This document shows positions 58,267 to 64,000 of a stretch of 64,000 nucleotides of DNA, piece by piece. Numbering within the stretch: position 1 is the stretch's first letter; each line of letters opens with the position of its first letter. A model generated the notes under the pieces. That model was not told the DNA's origin, did no database searches, and was given only the letters and a program-made list of their open reading frames with translations. The stretch is from Rubrivivax sp. (GTDB lineage: Bacteria > Pseudomonadota > Gammaproteobacteria > Burkholderiales > Burkholderiaceae_C). The translations under genes were made by a program, and so were the position numbers. The stretch covers positions 1 to 64,000 of the forward strand of contig JALHMT010000014.1 of NCBI GenBank assembly GCA_022843905.1. Direction: 5' to 3'.

Positions 58267-59183
58267 TGTCACGCGTCCACATCACCGACGTGGCGCCGCG
58301 CGACGGGCTGCAGAACCAGCGGCTGCCGGTCGACACCGCCACCAAGCTCGCCTTGATCGGCAGGCTGGTGGCCGCCGGCGTGGCCAGCGTCGAGGTCACG
58401 AGCTTCGTGTCGCCCAAGGCGGTGCCGCAGATGGCCGATGCGGGTGATCTGCTGCAGCAGGTGCAGGCCCGCTGGCCGGCGCTGCGATGCTCGGTGCTGG
58501 TGCCCAATCTCAAGGGGCTGGAGCGAGCGCACGCCGCCGGGGCCCGGGAGGTCGCGGTGGTGCTGTCGGCCACCGAGGAGATGAACCGCAGGAACATCAA
58601 CATGGGCCTGGAGCAGGCCGCGGGGGTCTGCGAAGACACGCTGCGGGCCGCGCAGCAGCTGGGTCTGCGCACGCGCGCCTACGTGGCGGTGGCTTTCGAG
58701 TGCCCCTTCGAAGGCCTGGTGCCGCTGACCACCGTGGCGACCCTGGCCCAGCGCATGGCGCAGGCCGGCGCGGGCGAGATCGTCATCGCCGACACCATCG
58801 GCGCCGCGGCACCCGGCATGGTGACCGAACGCCTGGGCGTGCTCTCGCGCGAGATCGCAGTCGAGAAGCTGGCGGTGCACTTTCACGACACGCGCGGCCT
58901 GGGCACCGCCAATGCCTGGGCGGCGCTGGAAGTCGGCATCCGCCGCTTCGACGCCAGCGTGGGCGGCATCGGTGGCTGTCCCTTCGCGCCCGGCGCTGCC
59001 GGCAACCTGGCCACCGAGGACCTGGTGCAGCTGGCCGAACGCAGCGGCTTCCAGACCGGCATCTCGCTGTCGGGACTGCTGGAAGCCATCGACCTGGCGC
59101 AGACCGCGCTGCAGCAGACGCTGGGCGGACGTTGCATCGGCTGGCTGCGCCGCCAGCAGGCCCGGGCCGCCACGCCGGCCTGA
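58266..59183 (+). CDS. Hydroxymethylglutaryl-CoA lyase-family protein
   Basis: The 305-residue TIM barrel has DVAPRDGLQNQ, the metal HxH region VHFHDTRGLGTANA, and the catalytic cysteine loop GGIGGCPFAPGAAGN. HMG-CoA lyases split beta-hydroxy-acyl-CoA into a keto acid and acetyl-CoA. The preceding CoA-transferase fits a transferase-then-cleavage pair. Confidence 0.94.
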   Translation: MSRVHITDVAPRDGLQNQRLPVDTATKLALIGRLVAAGVASVEVTSFVSPKAVPQMADAGDLLQQVQARWPALRCSVLVPNLKGLERAHAAGAREVAVVLSATEEMNRRNINMGLEQAAGVCEDTLRAAQQLGLRTRAYVAVAFECPFEGLVPLTTVATLAQRMAQAGAGEIVIADTIGAAAPGMVTERLGVLSREIAVEKLAVHFHDTRGLGTANAWAALEVGIRRFDASVGGIGGCPFAPGAAGNLATEDLVQLAERSGFQTGISLSGLLEAIDLAQTALQQTLGGRCIGWLRRQQARAATPA

Positions 59184-59211
59184 GGACCCGACCCACCTAC
59201 CGGAGACCTCC

Positions 59212-59952
59212 ATGGACCACCTCGGCTACCGCATGAAGTTCGGCGTGCTGGGCCCGTCGACCAACACGATCGTGCAGCCCGACCTGGACGGCATGCGTCC
59301 GGTGGGCGTCACCAACCACTACAGCCGCATCGTCATCCCCGAGCAGCGCATGGCCTCGAACGAGGACTTCCTGCGACTGGTGGCCGCCATCCAGGACCAC
59401 ACGCTGCAGGCCATCGACGTGCTGCGCAGCTGCGAGATGCAGTACCTGGTGATGGGCATGTCGGCCACCACGTTCTGGAACGGCCGCGCCGGTGCCGAGG
59501 CCTACCGCCAGGTGCTGGAAGACCGCGCTGGGGTGAAGGCCTCGTGCGGCTCGTTCGCCACCGAGGCCGCGCTGAACGCCTATGGCGCCCGGCGCATCGC
59601 CTTCCTGTCGCCCTACTTCGAGGTGGCCAACGCCCAGGTGCGGCGCTTCTTCCAGGACTGCGGCTTCACCGTGCAGCGCGACATCGCGCTGGAGCGGCCG
59701 AGTCCGGTGCAGATCGCCCACACCACCGACGCCATCTGCCGCGACGCCCTGCGCCGCCTGGACGGCGACGATGTGGACGCCATCGTGCAGGTGGGCACCA
59801 ATCTGTCGATGGTGCGGCTGGCCGCGGCGGCCGAGCTCTTCCTGGGCAAGCCGGTGATCGCCATCAACACCGCCACCTACTGGCATGCGCTTCGCACGGT
59901 GGGCATCCCCGACCGGCTGGACGGCTTCGGGACGCTGCTGAGCCACCACTGA
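59212..59952 (+). CDS. Maleate isomerase-like protein lacking catalytic cysteines (copy 2)
   Basis: The 246-residue protein is related to the copy at 55010 and shares GPSTNTIVQPDLDGMRPVGV, IAFLSPY and VIAINTATYWHALR. It has Met83 (LVMGMSATTF) and Gly195 (VQVGTNLS) where the family cysteines lie. Both copies sit in the same operon. GGAG lies about 8 bases before the start. Confidence 0.82.
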   Translation: MDHLGYRMKFGVLGPSTNTIVQPDLDGMRPVGVTNHYSRIVIPEQRMASNEDFLRLVAAIQDHTLQAIDVLRSCEMQYLVMGMSATTFWNGRAGAEAYRQVLEDRAGVKASCGSFATEAALNAYGARRIAFLSPYFEVANAQVRRFFQDCGFTVQRDIALERPSPVQIAHTTDAICRDALRRLDGDDVDAIVQVGTNLSMVRLAAAAELFLGKPVIAINTATYWHALRTVGIPDRLDGFGTLLSHH

Positions 59953-60425
59953 GATATCCGGCGACGGCCGGTCAGGGAGCCCACCACCGTGGTGCGGCTT
60001 CGAGACCGGCTTGTGAGCTGCATTTCGCCGGCGCCAGCGGCGCTTGAATCACGCGCGTCTACCTCGCGGGCCAATGACCCTAATCTCGGGAAAGTACCTG
60101 CATTGGAACAAAACGTTCCATTCAGAATGAACTTGCGACGTTCCCGCCGCTGTGTCATCGGCGGGGTCTGTCGGAGCAGATCTTCGGTTCTGTCCGTGGG
60201 TTGCCTGGAAGCGTTGCGCAGGGCTCGCAGATGGCGACGCAGGCTGGAGCCACGGCGACCTGCCAGCCGGGCTTGACTTCCTCGGACACGGGAAGTGCGG
60301 CGCCGGCACGGAATCTCTCATCGAAGCGCAGACCCGTGGCCGTGCAGGCGGCGCTGAAATACGTGTTCGGCCCACGGTGGATGCGCCACCAGGGCCCTGA
60401 CTGTTCCCACCCAGAAGGAGTTGCG
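59953..60425. promoter_or_regulatory. 473-bp intergenic region before the ABC operon, with an IclR-like palindrome
   Basis: No credible gene is seen. TGGAAC-AAAAC-GTTCCA at 60105-60121 is a perfect 6-bp inverted repeat resembling IclR-family operators (TGGAA...TTCCA). It lies about 300 bp before the substrate-binding protein gene, leaving a long leader. Several short GC hairpins are present but not distinctive. Confidence 0.45.
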
Positions 60426-61736
60426 ATGCGATCGTTTCCAAGTCCGAGCTTCCTGAGGAAAGCCGCTGCGGCCTTGTCCGTTGCCGCGATTGGCGTGCTG
60501 GCCAGTGCCCCGGCGCTGGCCCAGACGGCCGCACCGGCCAGCTTCACGGCCTGGGGCTGGCCACAGCCTTACGAACGCATCTCCGAGCGTTCGATCAACT
60601 GGATGAAGGAAAAGGGTTGGTGGCCGATGACCGTGGCCTTCCAGCCGCCCTGGTCGGGCCAGAACGCCATCTTCGTGGTGATGAACCAGCAGAAGATGCT
60701 GCAGGCCCGCGGCGTCGAAGCCACTTTCCAGGCCTTCCCCTCGGGGCCGACGCTCAACGAGGTGTTCGTCTCGGGGCGGGCGCAAGTGGGCAACGGCGGC
60801 AACTTCCCGCTTAACACGCTCATCGACCGCAACGTGCCGGTGCGCGCCATCGCCTTGCAGTCGATCAACCTGCGTCATCAGATGATCGTGCCCAACGAGT
60901 CACCCTTGAAGACCATCACGGACCTGCGGGGCGGCAATCCGGCCACCAAGGAGCCCTGGGTGATCGGCATCGCCACCGGCTCGTCCGCAGAGTTCTACCT
61001 GCAACTGTCGCTGGCCGCGAACAAGCTGACCATCGGCAAGGATGTGGCGTTCCGCAACATGCCGCCGCCCGAGCAGGCCCTGCTGCCCAAGGGCATCGAT
61101 GCGGTGGTGCCCTGGGACTTCACCAACTCCCTGATCATCAACGAGCGCAAGACCGGTCGCGCCATCGACGTGCACTACCCGCACATGATGTACCTCGGGG
61201 CGACCTACATCCGCCAGGAGCTGGTCGACAACGTGCCCGACATCGCCCAGGCCATCGCCGACTCCATCGTCGAGGCACAACTGTGGATCCGGCTGAATCC
61301 GGAAAAGACCGTCGACGCGATGCTGGAGGATCCCAACCTGCGCCTGCAGCCGCGCACGCTGCTGACGCAGCAGGTGGCCGAGTACAACAACCTCTTCAAG
61401 CCCACCTACCTGTACCCGCACACCGCGTTCTGGTTCCGCGAGAACCAGCGCACGGTGAACTGGCTGTACGAAAACAAGCGCATGCGCACACCGCTGACGG
61501 AAGCCGAATTCTCGACCGTCTTCCGGCCCGAGTTCATCGAGCGCAGCTTCAATCGCCTGGGCTGGGCCATTCCCAAGCAGCCGCCGTTCCTGCCGCCGGG
61601 CTGGGCCGGCAAGGTGGGCGAACCCCCGTACCCTCCGTACCTGAGCTACCTGACGATGAAGGAGCCGCAGAAGTTTCCGGAACCGGGTGACCTGGTCAAG
61701 CCCTGGACCTTCAACGGCGTGACCCACAGGCCCTGA
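60426..61736 (+). CDS. ABC transporter substrate-binding protein (NitT/TauT type)
   Basis: The 436-residue periplasmic protein has a signal peptide (to about residue 33) and a NMT1/SsuA-like domain (VFVSGRAQVGNGGNFPLN, IGIATGSSAEFYL). It is longer than the usual 320-residue SsuA type, with a Trp/Tyr-rich C-terminal part. AGAAGGAG precedes the start. It is first of three ABC genes. Confidence 0.88.
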   Translation: MRSFPSPSFLRKAAAALSVAAIGVLASAPALAQTAAPASFTAWGWPQPYERISERSINWMKEKGWWPMTVAFQPPWSGQNAIFVVMNQQKMLQARGVEATFQAFPSGPTLNEVFVSGRAQVGNGGNFPLNTLIDRNVPVRAIALQSINLRHQMIVPNESPLKTITDLRGGNPATKEPWVIGIATGSSAEFYLQLSLAANKLTIGKDVAFRNMPPPEQALLPKGIDAVVPWDFTNSLIINERKTGRAIDVHYPHMMYLGATYIRQELVDNVPDIAQAIADSIVEAQLWIRLNPEKTVDAMLEDPNLRLQPRTLLTQQVAEYNNLFKPTYLYPHTAFWFRENQRTVNWLYENKRMRTPLTEAEFSTVFRPEFIERSFNRLGWAIPKQPPFLPPGWAGKVGEPPYPPYLSYLTMKEPQKFPEPGDLVKPWTFNGVTHRP

Positions 61737-61881
61737 TGCTGCCCGGGCGCCGACGCCCTGGCGCCTGGCCGGCCTGAATCACCCGAGGCGCCCTGACCCT
61801 GGGCGCCTCGTGGTGTGCCCGAGCCCCTGCGGCCCCGCTGCCGAGCCGTCGACTCCAATCCTTCCTTCATGAGAGACCACC

Positions 61882-62736
61882 ATGCCTGAGCAGGCGAGCC
61901 TTGCCTCTCCCAGCACATTGACGGCGGAAGAGCTCGCTGCCCTGCAGGCCCTTCGCAGCGCACCGGGCTGGTTCGACCGCAGCGCCCGCGTGCTGGGCCT
62001 GGCCGGGTTCTTCGGCTTGTGGCAGCTGATCTCCTCGGTGGTCCTGCCGCGCCTGGACGCCAACCTGGTGACATTGATGCCGCCGCCCACGGCGGTGCTG
62101 GCAGCGGCCTGGGAGCTGATCCTGTCGGGCGATCTCTTCAAGCACTTCTGGGCCAGCCTCAAGCGCGAGATGATTGCCTTCGCCTATGCGTCGGTGGCCA
62201 TTCCCATCGGCATCCTGATGGGCTGGTCCAAGACCGCACAGAGCCTGCTCGAGCCGGTCTTCGAGATGCTGCGGCCCATCCCGCCCATCGCATGGATCCC
62301 GCTGGCCATCCTGTGGTTCGGCATCGGTGACCTGCAGAACCAGTTCATCATCTTCCTGGGCATCTTCTTCCCCCTGCTGATCAACACGATCACCGGGGTC
62401 AAGAACGTCGAACACAACGTGGTGCGAGCCGCGCGCTGCCTGGGTGCCTCGGAGATGGAGGTGCTCACCAAGGTGGTGTTCCGTGCCGCCATGCCGCAGA
62501 TCATCACCGGCGTCCGCGTCGGCCTGGGCGTGGGCTGGATGGCGCTGGTGGCGGCCGAACTCGTGGGCGCGACGTCCGGTCTGGGCTGGTTGATCTCCGA
62601 CGCCCGCAGCGTGCTGCGCACCGACATCATCCTGGTGGGCATGGTGTCCATCGGCGCCGCCGGCCTGCTCATCGACCAGGGCCTGCGCATGGTGGCCAAG
62701 AAGCTGCTGCCCTGGTCTCTGGCGATGACGAAGTAG
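61882..62736 (+). CDS. ABC transporter permease (SsuC/TauC type)
   Basis: The 284-residue membrane protein has about six membrane segments and the EAA loop AARCLGASEMEVLTKVVFR followed by GVRVGLGVGWMALVAAEL. It follows the binding-protein gene after 145 bp. Confidence 0.92.
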   Translation: MPEQASLASPSTLTAEELAALQALRSAPGWFDRSARVLGLAGFFGLWQLISSVVLPRLDANLVTLMPPPTAVLAAAWELILSGDLFKHFWASLKREMIAFAYASVAIPIGILMGWSKTAQSLLEPVFEMLRPIPPIAWIPLAILWFGIGDLQNQFIIFLGIFFPLLINTITGVKNVEHNVVRAARCLGASEMEVLTKVVFRAAMPQIITGVRVGLGVGWMALVAAELVGATSGLGWLISDARSVLRTDIILVGMVSIGAAGLLIDQGLRMVAKKLLPWSLAMTK

Positions 62737-62746
62737 GAGTGTCGTG

Positions 62747-63544
62747 ATGGGTGTGCTGCAGGTCCAGAACGTCGTCAAGATCTACCCCGGCCACAGCGCG
62801 GCCGACGAGCCGGTGAAGGCGCTGGCCAACGTGTCCTTCACGGTCCACGACAACGAGTTCTGCTCGATCCTCGGTCACTCGGGTTGCGGCAAGACCACCT
62901 TGCTCAACATCATGGCGGGCTTCGACTCCGCCACCCTGGGGCGCATCACCCTGGACGGCAAGCCCATCGGCCCACCCGGCTGGGAGCGCGCGATGATCTT
63001 CCAGGACTACGCGCTCTTCCCCTGGCTGACCGTGATGGGCAATGTCAGCTTCGGCCTGAAGACGAAGAAGCTGCCCCCCGCCGACCAGCAGCGGCTGGCG
63101 CAGCGGCAGATCGAGCTGGTGGGCCTGAAGGGCTTCGAGAACCGCTATCCGCACCAGCTGTCGGGCGGCATGCGACAGCGCGTGGCGATCGCGCGGGCGC
63201 TGGCGGTCGACCCTTCGGTGCTGCTGATGGACGAGCCTTTCGCCGCGCTGGATGCCCAGAACCGCAGCATGCTGCAGGATGAGATGGTGCGCATCTTCAT
63301 GGAGCAGCAGAAGACCATGGTGCTGGTGACGCATTCGATCGAAGAGGCGATCAAGCTGTCCGACCGCATCATCGTGATGACGCGCCGGCCGGGTCGGGTG
63401 AAGGCCGACATCGTGGTCGACATGCCTCGCCCGCGCCAGGAAGAGTCACCCGCCTTCGTGGCCATGAAGGCGCGCATCCGCGACCTCATCCACGACGAAT
63501 TCGACTTGACCGAGGTACCCAACGCCCCGGTGGTTCAGGCCTGA
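62747..63544 (+). CDS. ABC transporter ATP-binding protein (SsuB/TauB type)
   Basis: The 265-residue protein has Walker A GHSGCGKTTLL, Q-loop FQDYALFPW, signature LSGGMRQRVAIARAL and Walker B VLLMDEPFAALD. TAGGAG precedes the ATG at 62747. It completes the importer. Confidence 0.96.
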   Translation: MGVLQVQNVVKIYPGHSAADEPVKALANVSFTVHDNEFCSILGHSGCGKTTLLNIMAGFDSATLGRITLDGKPIGPPGWERAMIFQDYALFPWLTVMGNVSFGLKTKKLPPADQQRLAQRQIELVGLKGFENRYPHQLSGGMRQRVAIARALAVDPSVLLMDEPFAALDAQNRSMLQDEMVRIFMEQQKTMVLVTHSIEEAIKLSDRIIVMTRRPGRVKADIVVDMPRPRQEESPAFVAMKARIRDLIHDEFDLTEVPNAPVVQA

Positions 63545-63563
63545 GCGAACCCCGGGGCCGCCC

Positions 63564-63588
63564 GCGCAGCGTCCGGACGCTTCTGCGC
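63564..63588. terminator. Hairpin between convergent ABC and GMC genes
   Basis: GCGCAGCGTCC at 63564-63574 pairs with GGACG...CTGCGC ending at 63588, with a 3-base bulge. No T-run is present. It may terminate from either side. Confidence 0.35.
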
Positions 63589-63596
63589 GCTGCGCA

Positions 63597-64000
63597 TCAC
63601 AGCCCCGACGCCGAGTCTTCGCGGATCATGTCCACGGCCTTCTCGGCCATCATCACCGCGGGCGCATTCGTGTTGCCGGAGACCAGCGTGGGCATCGCCG
63701 AGCAGTCGACAACGCGCAGGCCCGCCACGCCGTGGACCCGCAGACGGGCGTCCAGCACGGCACCACGCGCCGGGTCGGGGCCCATGGCGCAGGTGCCGCT
63801 GGGGTGAAAGATGGTGGCGCCGTTGTTGCGGCAGAACTCGAGCAGGGCGGCATCATCGGCGTCCTGCGGGCCCGGCTTGACTTCGCGCTTCACATAGGGC
63901 TGCATCGCCGGTGCCGCGGCGATCGCACGGGCCGCCTTCAGGCCCGCCACCGCGGTGCGGCGATCGAGTTCGGTGGACAGGTAGTTGGGCTGCATCTCCG
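63597..64000 (-). CDS. GMC-family oxidoreductase, C-terminal part (cut by window edge)
   Basis: The visible 130-odd C-terminal residues match choline dehydrogenase-like flavoproteins: catalytic histidine in IFHPSGTCAMG and asparagine/histidine region VSGNTNAPAVMMAEKA. GMC enzymes oxidise alcohols with FAD. The rest of the gene lies beyond the right edge, so the length, start and operon are unknown. Confidence 0.9.
   Translation of the reverse strand, partial: EMQPNYLSTELDRRTAVAGLKAARAIAAAPAMQPYVKREVKPGPQDADDAALLEFCRNNGATIFHPSGTCAMGPDPARGAVLDARLRVHGVAGLRVVDCSAMPTLVSGNTNAPAVMMAEKAVDMIREDSASGL

Noticed and set aside
59989..60276. A 95-codon open frame in the gap before the ABC operon
   Set aside because: No domain, no ribosome binding site, and Arg-rich composition typical of non-coding high-GC DNA.

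Overview
The window is a GC-rich, densely packed chromosomal segment of a betaproteobacterium, most likely order Burkholderiales in the Rubrivivax/Leptothrix/Ideonella neighbourhood. This is inferred from conserved gene orders (hisI-hisE-DUF4870-hinT-tatABC, dusB-fis-purH, lgt-dnaQ), a small Trp-rich protein typical of that order, a PHA phasin, and an abundance of TRAP and CaiB/BaiF genes. No prophage, transposase, rRNA or CRISPR array was seen.

The left part (1-37,600) is mostly housekeeping: a Nif3-like protein and a DegS-like protease read head to head; the his/hinT/Tat operon; Nudix, DUF815 ATPase, PdeM, SlmA, a HAD nucleotidase and ArgB; a CusF-like protein and an MDR reductase; a two-domain fatty acyl-CoA reductase beside a phasin and a patatin lipase (storage-lipid theme); M32 peptidase, YqaA, DusB-Fis-PurH, YciO and fumarase. 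At 23.2-29.0 kb lies a LacI-regulated TRAP operon with a 2-hydroxyacid dehydrogenase and a metal-dependent hydrolase. Then come Acs, a cytochrome c, IlvD, Lgt, DnaQ, tRNA-Val(CAC), an HDOD protein and an SDR.

The right part (37.6-64.0 kb) looks like a catabolic region for imported small organic acids or amides. It has two more complete TRAP transporters, one NitT/TauT-type ABC transporter, two CoA-transferases, two related cupins, a PaaK-like CoA ligase, an amidase, a PuuE/cyclic-imidase-like hydrolase, an alpha/beta hydrolase, a CMD protein, a crotonase, a MmgE/PrpD protein, a 2OG-Fe(II) oxygenase, two maleate-isomerase-like proteins that lack the family cysteines, a NicF-like amidohydrolase, an HMG-CoA-lyase-like enzyme, a GntR/FCD regulator and the end of a GMC oxidoreductase. 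The set resembles a pathway that imports a substrate, opens C-N bonds, makes a CoA thioester and splits it by a retro-Claisen step. The substrate is unknown.

Three sets of palindromic sites give the region regulatory structure: a 6-4-6 palindrome shared by two divergent promoters 5.2 kb apart, a pair of related sites 74 bp apart beside the gntR operon, and an IclR-like palindrome before the ABC operon. A LacI-type site lies before the first TRAP operon. Structured repeats include a 62-bp tandem repeat at the left edge, an inverted-repeat-bounded element after purH, and consecutive hairpins with GCA loops after acs.
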